Of a stretch of DNA of 64,000 bases, positions 53,384 through 61,049 are shown piece by piece. The number at the start of each line of letters is the position of its first letter. Within the stretch, counting starts at the first letter, position 1. The notes below the pieces were generated by a model, which made no database searches, was not told the DNA's origin, and saw nothing but the letters and a program-made list of their open reading frames with translations. Position numbers and translations under genes: made by a program. Origin of the DNA: a virus. The DNA is taken from positions 39,724 through 103,723 of IMG/VR virus record IMGVR_UViG_3300032516_000011. One strand, 5' to 3'.

Positions 53384-53608
53384 TTACGAATCTATCCCAT
53401 CAAAGGAAATATGAAGGAAATGATTGTTTGCACATCTATATAGTTTTTTGCCGTCAGGTTCGGGACCATAATATTCCCACTCTTCTCCACATGTAACGCA
53501 ATATCCTTGATTCCATTTTGCTTCTTCTTTTTTTCGAGAATAATAACGTATAATTGCAATCGTAGCCGATACGCCCAATATCATTAGCGCTATTTCAATT
53601 TTAGTCAT
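53384..53608 (-). CDS. Small membrane protein with zinc ribbon
   Basis: 74 residues. One membrane segment at the start (IALMILGVSATIAIIRYY), then CVTC and a later CANNH (a zinc ribbon). A ribosome binding site (AAAGGA) precedes it. It is not recognised, though the layout resembles small phage membrane proteins. Confidence 0.55.
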   Translation of the reverse strand: MTKIEIALMILGVSATIAIIRYYSRKKEEAKWNQGYCVTCGEEWEYYGPEPDGKKLYRCANNHFLHISFDGIDS

Positions 53609-53661
53609 GTGAATATCCTTTGTAAGTTAGTGGTTTATTGATCCTTTATTTATTATGTATG

Positions 53662-53735
53662 TGGGCCCTGATGGATTTGAACCAACGACCTATTGATTAT
53701 GAGTCAATTGCTCTAACCAACTGAGCTAAGGGCCC
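53662..53735 (-). tRNA. tRNA-Ile2(CAU)
   Basis: Acceptor GGGCCCT/AGGGCCC, D-arm GCT/AGC, anticodon stem ATTGA/TCAAT with loop CTCATAA (CAT). It closely resembles the bacterial minor Ile tRNA (GGCCCCTTAGCTCAGTGG start), whose CAT is changed to lysidine-AU and reads AUA. Initiator features are absent. No CCA. Confidence 0.78.
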
Positions 53736-53738
53736 GTG

Positions 53739-53811
53739 TGCGTGCTGAAGGACTCGAACCTCCGGCATGTACCGTGTAAGGATACCGCTCTACCAACTGA
53801 GCTAAGCACGC
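53739..53811 (-). tRNA. tRNA-Val(UAC)
   Basis: Acceptor GCGTGCT/AGCACGC, D-arm GCTC/GAGC, anticodon stem GTATC/GGTAC with loop CTTACAC (anticodon TAC), T-arm GGAGG-TTCGAGT-CCTTC. No CCA. It overlaps the stop of the PurA-like gene by a few bases. Confidence 0.86.
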
Positions 53812-54902
53812 CACTCTACTTCCATTGAAGTTGTTTCGGCACCATAACTTCCAAACATACTTTTGAAGTCAGTGTCGAGTTCAAGTAATATATACATACC
53901 ATAATAGACTGGATCCCTTTGATCTAAGCATGTCATAACCAAATGTTTATGCATTCCTTTGGTAAAATGATTATCACATCTCAGTGCATAATTCAATAAT
54001 TCACTATCAAGCATGCTTATACGAAATTTACCTTGAAATCCATCGGATCTATTTGTTTCGTGCTCATTGTTTACAAGTTTTGGAACCTTGTCCTCATTCG
54101 TCATGAAACCATTTCCATGTCGAGTTTGATATGCTCGAGTAACATAATAGATATCTGGCTCCGGAAGTCCCAATTCTTTAATCAGCGCAATAGCATTTTT
54201 GCTCGTTGTATTACTTCGAGTGACGTGGGGGAAGAATCCAAAATCCATGTCCAATAATATACCTTGAGCTCCTTCGAAGATCACCTGCTCAAATCTATTA
54301 ATATTCAGTTGGTTTGCGGGTCTAAGCCAACGATAGTGACGAATTGTTTCTACATCTTTCAGAAACTGTGCTTTGTGTTCCAGCATAGTATCATTCAGGT
54401 ATGTGATATGGTAATAGTTCTTCATGATGTAATCTAATTTAGCATTCAGTATCGAATCATAGTATAAATCTTGAAAGTATAATTTATAGAAACTTTCATG
54501 ACGCTTAATGGTTGCTCCAAATCCTACGCCTACCGAGCCGTGAAACTTCATACTTTCTTCAGCTCGATTTGAATCAACGTCAAAAGGCGTGGTCACTGGA
54601 CATAAAGGATCAACAAATAGTTGTGGCCTTGCTGTTGTTTTTAATATCTCATATTCGTTCACTACCGCGGTAGGGTAAAAAGTACAGTACCGACTCCATA
54701 GGGTAGGTACTCCTTGAAGAGTGCCTGCCCCGAATGAGGAACAGACGTGTCTATTTCCCTTATGTACCACCGTATGACCTGCTTGGTGCCCCCCATTAAA
54801 ACGTACTACTAATGCGTCTGGATTTAAAGATGTAAGGTAAGAGACTGTTCGTCCCTTACCCTCATCCCCAAACCCTAGCCCAATCACGAGACTAGTTTTC
54901 AT
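53802..54902 (-). CDS. Adenylosuccinate synthetase-like enzyme (PurA/PurZ family)
   Basis: 366 residues, shorter than cellular PurA (about 430). The start GLGFGDEGKGRTVSYL has the GDEGKGK-type loop, with the catalytic Asp of PurA kept. NGGHQAGHTVVHKG and FEGAQGILLDMDFGFFPHVTRSNTT are the IMP- and GTP-binding motifs. Phage PurZ, which makes 2-amino-dATP precursors for diaminopurine DNA, usually replaces that Asp. This one could be a true PurA or a PurZ-like variant. No DatZ or other Z-genome gene is in the window. Confidence 0.78.
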   Translation of the reverse strand: MKTSLVIGLGFGDEGKGRTVSYLTSLNPDALVVRFNGGHQAGHTVVHKGNRHVCSSFGAGTLQGVPTLWSRYCTFYPTAVVNEYEILKTTARPQLFVDPLCPVTTPFDVDSNRAEESMKFHGSVGVGFGATIKRHESFYKLYFQDLYYDSILNAKLDYIMKNYYHITYLNDTMLEHKAQFLKDVETIRHYRWLRPANQLNINRFEQVIFEGAQGILLDMDFGFFPHVTRSNTTSKNAIALIKELGLPEPDIYYVTRAYQTRHGNGFMTNEDKVPKLVNNEHETNRSDGFQGKFRISMLDSELLNYALRCDNHFTKGMHKHLVMTCLDQRDPVYYGMYILLELDTDFKSMFGSYGAETTSMEVEWRA

Positions 54903-55765
54903 AGTGTTATTTTTGGCTCTTGTTCTGATTCAGTTAGTTTAGTTACAGGAGCAATTATCCCATTTACTTGATGAGATAAAATAATATTTGAAAGAGTTTG
55001 ACTAATTTGTTTATAGTCATACACCTCAATCAAGTTTTGTCCCAATATTTGTTTCCAGGTATCGTGGCAATTTCGACCTTCATGATTAACATGAATGTGA
55101 TATACATGATTATGCGCTTGAGCTTTTGTCAAAAGTTCTTCACGTGTATAGTTTCCTTGTCCGACTGCCGTGTCTCCCATAATTTCTTTGACCGCAGAAA
55201 CCGGAAGATTTAATAAACATGGTTCGTCACCAATTGTAAATACGAATCCTTTTTGATTTCGTTTATCAAAGGAATCAATACGTGTATGGTAACCCGCAAA
55301 ATACCATGCAAGAAGATAACTTTCTCCCATATTTGCACCGCCGCCCTGTTCAAGCCACACTCTTTTTAACCACATATCCATTTCGGCATCTCCGGACTCA
55401 AATTGCCCAATTTGAAGAGGTCCTCGATCACATTCATGATCTCCGATAGCTCCAAACATAAGTGATACATCTGCTATTCCATTTTGAATAAGTGTGCCAA
55501 CTAGTTTTGGAAGCCCGTCTTTAATCATTTCGTGTGGAATATATCCCATACTACCGGTTACGTCAAGGTACAATTGTATCGGTGTGGTATTTGGGTGTTC
55601 TTTAGAATCACAAGCTTCTCTAAGCTTAATTCCTTTCGGCATCATTAAAGCATGAACACTATGATATTTGCTCTGTTCAAAAACCTCGTCACGACTCTTT
55701 GTATAATATCCCGCACTATTTGCTCGGATCGCGCGGGATGATACTGAATAGGCGCTATATCCCAT
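54899..55765 (-). CDS. VWA-like domain protein
   Basis: 288 residues. LYLDVTGSMG near residue 70 is a MIDAS-type D-x-T/S-G-S motif, followed by MFGAIGDHECDRGP and FTIGDEPC on later metal-binding strands. GGGANMGESY near 140 fits the third MIDAS loop. It overlaps the PurA-like start by ATGA. It is different from the VWA protein at 25765. Role unknown. Confidence 0.62.
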   Translation of the reverse strand: MGYSAYSVSSRAIRANSAGYYTKSRDEVFEQSKYHSVHALMMPKGIKLREACDSKEHPNTTPIQLYLDVTGSMGYIPHEMIKDGLPKLVGTLIQNGIADVSLMFGAIGDHECDRGPLQIGQFESGDAEMDMWLKRVWLEQGGGANMGESYLLAWYFAGYHTRIDSFDKRNQKGFVFTIGDEPCLLNLPVSAVKEIMGDTAVGQGNYTREELLTKAQAHNHVYHIHVNHEGRNCHDTWKQILGQNLIEVYDYKQISQTLSNIILSHQVNGIIAPVTKLTESEQEPKITL

Positions 55766-55768
55766 TGT

Positions 55769-56128
55769 TTATTTTCCTTCAAAAAGATATTGATATCGTG
55801 TTTTAGCAATTTCTAATTTGATTTCAAGTTCGCGCAATTCAATACCAACGCGAATATCTTTGTCAACAAATGCATTTGAATTGAAATCAGATGCCAATAC
55901 TAATGAATCTGCGGTTGTGGGGCTAAGATCCAACATCGATTCGCGCTCACGTCGCAGTTGTTTAATTTTTACTTCGATATCCTCAACTGTACGTTTGTAG
56001 ATCATCTGTGCTGATTCGCCGATGGCGAGGGCGCGATCCTCACGGATTTTTTTATTGTTACGAACCAGTGAATTAATAAATGCGCCCTTCATATCGGTCG
56101 ACAATACTATTGTTGCTTCATCAGGCAT
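55769..56128 (-). CDS. Helical hypothetical protein
   Basis: 119 residues, mostly long charged helices (AQMIYKRTVEDIEVKIKQLRRERE and LRELEIKLEIAKTRYQYLF). It sits 3 nt before the second VWA gene, so it is probably its partner. It is not recognised. Confidence 0.5.
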   Translation of the reverse strand: MPDEATIVLSTDMKGAFINSLVRNNKKIREDRALAIGESAQMIYKRTVEDIEVKIKQLRRERESMLDLSPTTADSLVLASDFNSNAFVDKDIRVGIELRELEIKLEIAKTRYQYLFEGK

Positions 56129-56134
56129 ATGTTG

Positions 56135-56287
56135 TTACTCCGTTTTGATTGAATGGTTAAAAATATTGACAAGCTCTGCAATAAGCTTATCTTGAGTTTC
56201 GGAACTTTCAAAAATTACATTGTTACGTTGCATTGCTTGGGCAATTTTTTGCTCAAGCGTCTGCGGTACATACATTGGTGTTCCCAT
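56135..56287 (-). CDS. Small hypothetical protein, 50 residues
   Basis: ATG at 56287 with AAGGA upstream; the peptide starts MGTPMYVPQTLEQKIAQ and ends SIKTE. A single amphipathic helix is likely. It is first in the small VWA/PurA-like operon. It is not recognised. Confidence 0.5.
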   Translation of the reverse strand: MGTPMYVPQTLEQKIAQAMQRNNVIFESSETQDKLIAELVNIFNHSIKTE

Positions 56288-56347
56288 GTGTTTCCTTAAG
56301 ATGTTAATATAGGTTAATTATGTTATCTTATACCAGTAAAAAATGTG

Positions 56348-56421
56348 TGCGCCTTCCTTGATTTGAACAAGGCACCTGCGCCTTATCAGAGCGCCGCTCT
56401 AACCAAATGAGCTAAAGGCGC
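56348..56421 (-). tRNA. tRNA-Ile(GAU)
   Basis: Acceptor GCGCCTT/AAGGCGC, D-arm GCTC/GAGC, anticodon stem GCGCT/GGCGC with loop CTGATAA (anticodon GAT), T-arm CCTTG-TTCAAAT-CAAGG. No CCA. Confidence 0.86.
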
Positions 56422-56429
56422 GATAGTAA

Positions 56430-56640
56430 AAAATTGGATGGCGAGGATTTCCATTGTCACCTCGCATGAACTGTTTTATCGTTCCCCGATTAGTTCTGGT
56501 GCCGGGAACGGGCTGTACTATTGCCCTTGCCGCACTAGCGTTTACTTGTCCTCGGTTTCCCCGGTATAGGTTTTTCACCCATGTCTATTCCGCCACATCC
56601 ATATTAATAAGCGCCCCAAGCATTATCTCGAGGCGCTATT
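56430..56640 (-). other. Structured non-coding stretch
   Basis: No secure gene. A 7-bp hairpin CGTTCCC/GGGAACG spans about 56513-56481, and GGATGTGGCG near the top can pair with CGCCATCC near the bottom (GGA/TCC and TGGCG/CGCCA), closing the whole stretch. A minus-strand frame begins MGEKPIPGKPRTSKR but meets TAG after 15 codons. Could be a structured RNA or a broken gene. Confidence 0.35.
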
Positions 56641-56646
56641 CCAATT

Positions 56647-56952
56647 TTACGGTACTATATCGTAGGGATCAATACGAGTTAATTTACCCGCATCAATTAT
56701 TACTACAACAGTACTGTATTGTACTATTCTTGAGTCAAGCTTTTTCACATAAAACTGTAATACTTGGTCAAGACTATATGAATGCCCTTCAAGAACTTCA
56801 TCTACGCGCACCGATACTGAATCACATGTGATTTTCATAACAGTGGCATGAATTCTATCATGTGTAATAGGCGGTGCTGTCATCGTAACATCTGAACGTT
56901 CAGAACATCCGATAAGCAACATTGCTAATATTATGGCCAACAGATACTTCAT
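56647..56952 (-). CDS. Small lipoprotein
   Basis: 101 residues from the ATG at 56952, preceded by GAAAGGG (a longer frame to 56967 exists). It has a lipoprotein signal, MKYLLAIILAMLLIGC, cut before Cys. The mature part is beta-rich. Phage lipoproteins often block infection by other phages, but there is no direct evidence here. Confidence 0.62.
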   Translation of the reverse strand: MKYLLAIILAMLLIGCSERSDVTMTAPPITHDRIHATVMKITCDSVSVRVDEVLEGHSYSLDQVLQFYVKKLDSRIVQYSTVVVIIDAGKLTRIDPYDIVP

Positions 56953-56991
56953 ATTTATCCCTTTCAAGGATTAAAAACACTCTACACCCTC

Positions 56992-57285
56992 TTATACCAG
57001 AACTAAATGATCTTCTTTAATACTTGCTTCTACGGCGATATTATTAGAATATATCCAGCTTACTATATACCTAAAACCCAAAGGAGTAATTTTAATATCC
57101 TGCACACACCCATAGCCAACGAACCCTCTTTGCCAGGGCCCTTTAATGATATTTACTTTATCTCCATACTGAAATTTTGCGAGCCTACACAACTCACTCT
57201 TTGTTAGATCTAACATACTTTTTTGTTTTCGTATTTCCTGTTGTATATAATTATATTGTTCAAATAATTCTTTTAATGTTTGCAT
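56992..57285 (-). CDS. Small hypothetical protein
   Basis: 97 residues. A helical N-terminus (EQYNYIQQEIRKQKSMLDLTK) is followed by a small beta barrel (YGDKVNIIKGPWQRGFVGYG), similar in shape to KOW/SH3-type folds. It is not recognised. Confidence 0.45.
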   Translation of the reverse strand: MQTLKELFEQYNYIQQEIRKQKSMLDLTKSELCRLAKFQYGDKVNIIKGPWQRGFVGYGCVQDIKITPLGFRYIVSWIYSNNIAVEASIKEDHLVLV

Positions 57286-57301
57286 AGTGTGCCTAAAATA
57301 A

Positions 57302-57329
57302 AAAGGGCTTCCAGTTTCCTGAAAGCCCT
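57302..57329 (-). terminator. Rho-independent terminator
   Basis: Minus strand: stem AAGGGCTT/AAGCCCTT with a 12-nt loop, followed by TTTATTTT. It ends transcription from the gene at 57757. Confidence 0.75.
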
Positions 57330-57349
57330 TGAAAGTTGGTTAGTATTCG

Positions 57350-57757
57350 TTAGTTCAATTTATTCAACTGTTCAAAAAGCATTTCGGCTAATCCTGTAAA
57401 GGTATCTTGCATTGGAATGTGCCGCCCAAAATTAGGCGATGCAATGTAGGTTTGTACATCTGTTAATAATTGTTTGTACGCGGCCTTCACGGCATTTAAG
57501 CATTCTTGATTTGTATTACCGCCTCGTTGAAATATAACTATTGCTTCAGCATCCTTAAAAGTTAATACCGGCGTTTGTGCCAAGCCAATAGCATACTCTT
57601 GAAGAGTATCTTGAGGATCAAGAAGTGCCTCATAAAAAGCATGCGCTCGTTCGTGCAACGGCATCATTTCCCAAGGCCTCACAGTTTTAATATGAAGCGC
57701 GTATAGGAGATCCCTTAAACGAATTATCTGGGCTATATATTTATCATGGTCTGTCAT
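57350..57757 (-). CDS. Hypothetical protein
   Basis: 135 residues, mostly helical (RLRDLLYALHIKTVRPWEMMPLHERAHAFYEALL, ECLNAVKAAYKQLLTDV). No motif is recognised. It is between a tRNA pair and a terminator, so it may be transcribed with the tRNAs. Confidence 0.45.
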   Translation of the reverse strand: MTDHDKYIAQIIRLRDLLYALHIKTVRPWEMMPLHERAHAFYEALLDPQDTLQEYAIGLAQTPVLTFKDAEAIVIFQRGGNTNQECLNAVKAAYKQLLTDVQTYIASPNFGRHIPMQDTFTGLAEMLFEQLNKLN

Positions 57758-57795
57758 AACATTACATTATACAACTTTTTTTGATTAATGTCAAG

Positions 57796-57869
57796 TATCC
57801 CTGGAGGGACTTGAACCCCCGGCAAGCAGGTTAGAAACCTGCTGCTCTATCCAACTGAGCTACAGGGAC
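57796..57869 (-). tRNA. tRNA-Arg(UCU)
   Basis: Acceptor GTCCCTG/CAGGGAT, D-arm GCTC/GAGC, anticodon stem GCAGG/CCTGC with loop TTTCTAA (anticodon TCT), T-arm GGGGG-TTCAAGT-CCCTC. No CCA. It would read the AGA codon, frequent in AT-rich phages. Confidence 0.86.
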
Positions 57870-57872
57870 ATG

Positions 57873-57957
57873 TCCCTTAGAGAGGAGTTGAACCTCCATG
57901 CAATTGAATGCGGCAGACTCTAAATCTGCTGTGTCTTTCCAGTTTCACCACTAAGGG
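57873..57957 (-). tRNA. tRNA-Leu(UAG)
   Basis: A class II tRNA: acceptor CCCTTAG/CTAAGGG, TGGTG D-arm start, anticodon stem GCAGA/TCTGC with loop TTTAGAG (anticodon TAG), a long variable arm closed by GCA/TGC, T-loop TTCAACT, discriminator A. No CCA. Confidence 0.83.
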
Positions 57958-57995
57958 ATTTCTTGCGGTTATTAATCGACCACGAAGGCTCTATA

Positions 57996-58583
57996 CTATT
58001 TAACTACTTCTATCATTGTTACTGGATGGACCTCGAGTATGGACGCTCTCCAATTGTGGAGTGCCCCTGGACGATCTGCTTCTGTTGCATTTGTGTGCTC
58101 GGTATCGGCAAAGAGCCAGCCCGATATTTTTATTTTTTTATGTATGAGCATCTTTTTTAAATTCGAAGTAGACCAATCAATGCCCTTAGCTTTCATCATA
58201 GCTCTAAATCGTGGGGTCACTTCTGCAATTATACGGTATTTAGCTGTGGTGTGCTTAGCATCTGGAGTTAACGTTATGTGTGTATCCCGATCTTCCTGAT
58301 CTCGCATATGACAATTGCATGATTCGACGCCGCCCGGAGTAACGTTAAAAACATAGGCTGTAACTTCGACAGCATCTGACGAAATTACTTGGTGGAATTT
58401 ATATCTACTCATTGTGCTAAAAGTAATCTTTTTTGTTGAAACAGGAAACATGTTTTTATTTTTTAACGTGTCAATTTTGCGTATGGCCATAGTTTTTGCG
58501 TCGCCACCAGGAGGGCAATCTTTATAAAGATTTTGTGCCTGTGCCAGTGTACAGAATAATAAAGTAATAATAAATAATTTCAT
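57996..58583 (-). CDS. Secreted hypothetical protein
   Basis: 195 residues from the ATG at 58583 (a frame to 58619 exists). A Sec signal (MKLFIITLLFCTLAQAQ) is followed by a soluble beta-rich domain. The blocks GGVESCNCHMRDQEDRDTH and KISGWLFADTEH look conserved. No family is named. It would act in the cell envelope or outside. Confidence 0.6.
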   Translation of the reverse strand: MKLFIITLLFCTLAQAQNLYKDCPPGGDAKTMAIRKIDTLKNKNMFPVSTKKITFSTMSRYKFHQVISSDAVEVTAYVFNVTPGGVESCNCHMRDQEDRDTHITLTPDAKHTTAKYRIIAEVTPRFRAMMKAKGIDWSTSNLKKMLIHKKIKISGWLFADTEHTNATEADRPGALHNWRASILEVHPVTMIEVVK

Positions 58584-58591
58584 AAGGCCTA

Positions 58592-58786
58592 TTAAAAGGG
58601 GGGCGATGTGGAAGAACATTTTTTTATATATTCATTTAATGTGCCCATTAATTTTTGCACACAATGATAACAACAGTGTTTAGTTATACGAGTAAAAGTA
58701 AATGTTAAACAACTCATACTCGGTGGAATTTCACAGCTACACTCATTACATTTTCTTGCTCGTTTTGCTATTTGTATTTCAAACAT
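58592..58786 (-). CDS. Small zinc-ribbon protein
   Basis: 64 residues with CNEC and a later CCYHC (a four-Cys zinc site), flanked by short helices. It overlaps no neighbour. It is not recognised. Confidence 0.5.
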   Translation of the reverse strand: MFEIQIAKRARKCNECSCEIPPSMSCLTFTFTRITKHCCYHCVQKLMGTLNEYIKKCSSTSPPF

Positions 58787-58815
58787 ACTTTTCTCCTGAA
58801 GGTAAAAAACACCAG

Positions 58816-59565
58816 CTATGGTTTCATTAGTTGGTGCTCATCGATTTGTGCTTCTACGTACTTTTCAGTGAATTGTCCATCAACATACTCAAGAAAAAAC
58901 CACATTGGAATATTTTCTACTAAATCAATGTTCCAGTTATGGGATTCATTTCCCATCTTTTCAATGCCGGGAAGATATCGCGCGGTTCTTCCTCCTGTGT
59001 GTCCGAATATCTGACTGATCTGTGAGATTGGTTTAAACTCTTTATTGAAATCGCACCAGAAAGGTCCACCAACTGGATCTATCCCACCGCGTTCTCTTCC
59101 TAACCATCCAAACGGGGACGAGTCAAGAGGAGTTCTCCACCACTCTTCTAGGTTCTCACCAAGATTTTGAACGGTTAGTCCACGTTCTTTCCAAAGATAG
59201 CTGGTTAATCCTGCATGCGTGACTAGAAGATTTTCCTCCTTATATAGATGATAGAACTTGAGATGCTTCCACATTTTACTCTTCAGATGAATAAGCATAC
59301 TTTCCATAACACCTGAGTATCCAGAGCATCCCATTCCTTTATACAGGTATCCAAGATCATGGTTACCCATAAGAGCAATAGCTTCTTCTCGTTCAACCAT
59401 CAGAAGAATTTTCTCCAGTGTGAGAAGCTGGCTTTTTCGAGTGAAATAATAAGAATCTACATAATCTCCTACAAAAACCTTATCCCAACCCTTGTATTCG
59501 GCCTCGACGTGTAATATGCGATTGAGATCTCCGTGAAGATCTCCTATGAATACAGTTTTGTTCAT
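58816..59565 (-). CDS. Calcineurin-like phosphatase (Ser/Thr phosphatase fold)
   Basis: 249 residues from the ATG at 59565, which overlaps the gene before it as ATGA (the longer frame to 59631 is unlikely). Motifs: FIGDLHGD, FVGDYVDS, LMGNHDLG, THAGLT and FGHTGGR, the full set of a two-metal phosphoesterase. It is the third phosphoesterase domain in this window. Substrate could be a phosphoprotein or a nucleotide. Confidence 0.83.
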   Translation of the reverse strand: MNKTVFIGDLHGDLNRILHVEAEYKGWDKVFVGDYVDSYYFTRKSQLLTLEKILLMVEREEAIALMGNHDLGYLYKGMGCSGYSGVMESMLIHLKSKMWKHLKFYHLYKEENLLVTHAGLTSYLWKERGLTVQNLGENLEEWWRTPLDSSPFGWLGRERGGIDPVGGPFWCDFNKEFKPISQISQIFGHTGGRTARYLPGIEKMGNESHNWNIDLVENIPMWFFLEYVDGQFTEKYVEAQIDEHQLMKP

Positions 59566-59747
59566 AGAGTTTTTATATTGATTTTGAGATTGGGTATTGT
59601 AGTTGCTGCTTGTTCTTTTATATACGCCCACTCTTCGGGCGTAAGTTTGCTAAGTTTTCTCATTGTGGGTATAATTCGAATCAAGAACCACAGTTTTGTG
59701 AAAAAGCCCACATTCTCTACCACCACTTTCATTCCAAATAGTTTCAT
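59562..59747 (-). CDS. Small hypothetical protein
   Basis: 61 residues, a hydrophobic helix (VGFFTKLWFLIRIIP) in the first half, which may be a membrane segment, then a charged helix. Couples to the phosphatase by ATGA. It is not recognised. Confidence 0.45.
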   Translation of the reverse strand: MKLFGMKVVVENVGFFTKLWFLIRIIPTMRKLSKLTPEEWAYIKEQAATTIPNLKINIKTL

Positions 59748-59896
59748 GCTGGTACCCTTGTTCCAATATCATACAGCTGTAGGGTGCGAATAGCGCTGAG
59801 AGCCAGAAACTGTGCCGCCTTGTTATCCGGATGATTGATGAAATTTTGAATGCACTTTAACAGTCTTTGAAACTCATCTTTTTCGATTGTGATCAT
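59744..59896 (-). CDS. Small hypothetical protein, 50 residues
   Basis: ATG at 59896 with AAAGGGA upstream (longer frame to 59956 not supported). A helical peptide (KDEFQRLLKCIQNFINHPDN) overlapping the next gene by 4 nt. It is not recognised. Confidence 0.45.
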   Translation of the reverse strand: MITIEKDEFQRLLKCIQNFINHPDNKAAQFLALSAIRTLQLYDIGTRVPA

Positions 59897-59906
59897 ACTG
59901 TCCCTT

Positions 59907-60140
59907 TCAGAATTGGATTTTTTGTGTCTCCACTGCCTGATACTCGACAATTTCAAAGTCGGTTATAGGATAAGTTACTTCTTCTACTGGAGTGCGACAT
60001 ACGTGCGATGCGCTTGGAACTCGAGCATAGATTTTTCCTACTTTCGATAGATGCTTCTCTTCGAAAACATGTGAGTAGTATTTTTTATTGGGTGTATAGA
60101 ATAGCCCCGAGGGTGTGTGTCTAATCTTGTAATGTTTCAT
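59907..60140 (-). CDS. Small hypothetical protein
   Basis: 77 residues, aromatic and basic at the start (KHYKIRHTPSGLFYTPNKKYYSH). A beta-rich small domain, first in a chain of overlapping genes. It is not recognised. Confidence 0.45.
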   Translation of the reverse strand: MKHYKIRHTPSGLFYTPNKKYYSHVFEEKHLSKVGKIYARVPSASHVCRTPVEEVTYPITDFEIVEYQAVETQKIQF

Positions 60141-60208
60141 ATTTTCTTATGTGTAAATGTACCAGAGATCGGATTTGAACCGATATGCCATTGCTGGCAC
60201 AGGATTTT

Positions 60209-60891
60209 CTTCACTACATCGCTTTCGCATTGTAGTCCGGACTATGTCTTCATCCTTATTTTAAGGAGTACCCTATATAGTCTCTACACGTTTCGACCAC
60301 GATAATTATCTGTGAACGCATGACAGTTTGGGCATAAAATTTCTATGTTTTTCAAACGATGATCAAAATGATCTCCATTTTTATGATGAAATTCAAGTGG
60401 TATTGGTTTGCCGTACCACTTAGTTCTTTCACAACGCACACACTTTTTTTCAAAGAGCTGTGCAGCAAAGGCACGCTTTTTTAAAGTATGTGTGCTTGAA
60501 TAATGGGAGTTTTTAATCATTATTTTATCTAAAGGAATTCCTTTTTTGTTTGGAAATTTCATTCCCTTAGACCAACCTTGTCGCGTAAAGTGCGAGGTAT
60601 TTAGCTTTAACTGTTTGATCTTGAACCTGACGGTCTTATAATTACCTCCGATAGGAACAATTCCAATTAAACGACAAACATTTGCCGTACTCTTAGATTT
60701 TTTAACAGCTATTATAAACTGTGCATCTGTATAACGTGTGGTGTGATTCATACAACTATTATACAAAATGGCAGAGTCAAAAGCAAATATTGCTCACCCT
60801 TTGCCGTTTAGCTCGGCGTTACCATTTTACAGGTTTCGCCGAATTAGGGGTAATTCACTCAAAAGATTACTCTTTAGGTGCTCTTTTCTCA
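60209..60891 (-). mobile_element. Group I intron in tRNA-Leu(UAA), carrying an HNH gene
   Basis: 683 nt, ending in G. Core elements on the minus strand: AATTCGGCGAAACC with TAACGCCGAGC (P3-P6 region), P7 halves AGACTATAT and AAGACATAGTCC, and a P9 hairpin CTACA-TGCGAAAGCG-TGTAG near the 3' end. The intron interior holds the HNH ORF, whose end lies close to P7. Ends were set by restoring the tRNA and by the rule that the intron ends in G. Confidence 0.83.
60284..60751 (-). CDS. HNH homing endonuclease inside the tRNA-Leu intron
   Basis: 155 residues from the ATG at 60751 (five codons longer is possible). The N-terminus (YTDAQFIIAVKKSKSTANVCRLIGI) is a helix-turn-helix type DNA-binding part. 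The C-terminus has CVRC, LEFHHKNGDHFDHRLKNIEI and CPNC, the HNH catalytic His/Asn and zinc Cys pairs. It would cut intronless tRNA-Leu genes to spread the intron. TATAAT at 60763-60758 lies 7 nt before the ATG. Confidence 0.84.
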   Translation of the reverse strand: MNHTTRYTDAQFIIAVKKSKSTANVCRLIGIVPIGGNYKTVRFKIKQLKLNTSHFTRQGWSKGMKFPNKKGIPLDKIMIKNSHYSSTHTLKKRAFAAQLFEKKCVRCERTKWYGKPIPLEFHHKNGDHFDHRLKNIEILCPNCHAFTDNYRGRNV

Positions 60892-60932
60892 AAGTCCTGT
60901 GTGTCTGCCAATTTCACCACTCTGGCAATTTA

Positions 60933-61040
60933 TTAAAGGATATCTGGCCAAATGTCGTTCGGTGAATCGCAGGGAACAGCATTTACATGTGCTTCCATAT
61001 CGTAGTGGCCACCTTCGTCGATGAATTGATTCGCGCTCAT
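60933..61040 (-). CDS. Small hypothetical protein, 35 residues
   Basis: ATG at 61040 with a clear ribosome binding site (GAGAGGAAC), peptide starts MSANQFIDEGGHYDMEA. It ends 7 nt before the tRNA-Leu(UAA) gene. The short acidic peptide is not recognised. Confidence 0.5.
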   Translation of the reverse strand: MSANQFIDEGGHYDMEAHVNAVPCDSPNDIWPDIL

Positions 61041-61049
61041 AGTTCCTCT

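Larger units (their letters stand above)
60160..60926 (-). tRNA. tRNA-Leu(UAA) split by a group I intron
   Basis: 5' exon 60926-60892 and 3' exon 60208-60160. Joined, they form a class II tRNA: acceptor GCCAGAG/CTCTGGT, TG plus GTG D-arm start, anticodon stem CAGGA/TCCTG with loop CTTAAAA (anticodon TAA), variable arm TGCCA/TGGCA, T-arm ATCGG-TTCAAAT-CCGAT, discriminator A. The intron falls between U34 and A35, exactly as in the well-known trnL-UAA introns of cyanobacteria and plastids. CCA is not encoded. Confidence 0.85.

Noticed and set aside
53802-54902. Firm call as PurZ (diaminopurine pathway)
   Set aside because: The PurA catalytic Asp is kept and no other Z-genome gene is visible here.
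60758-60780. Promoter for the intron HNH gene
   Set aside because: TATAAT is present with TTGCTT 17 bp upstream, but it would start the mRNA at the ATG itself, so I left it as a note.
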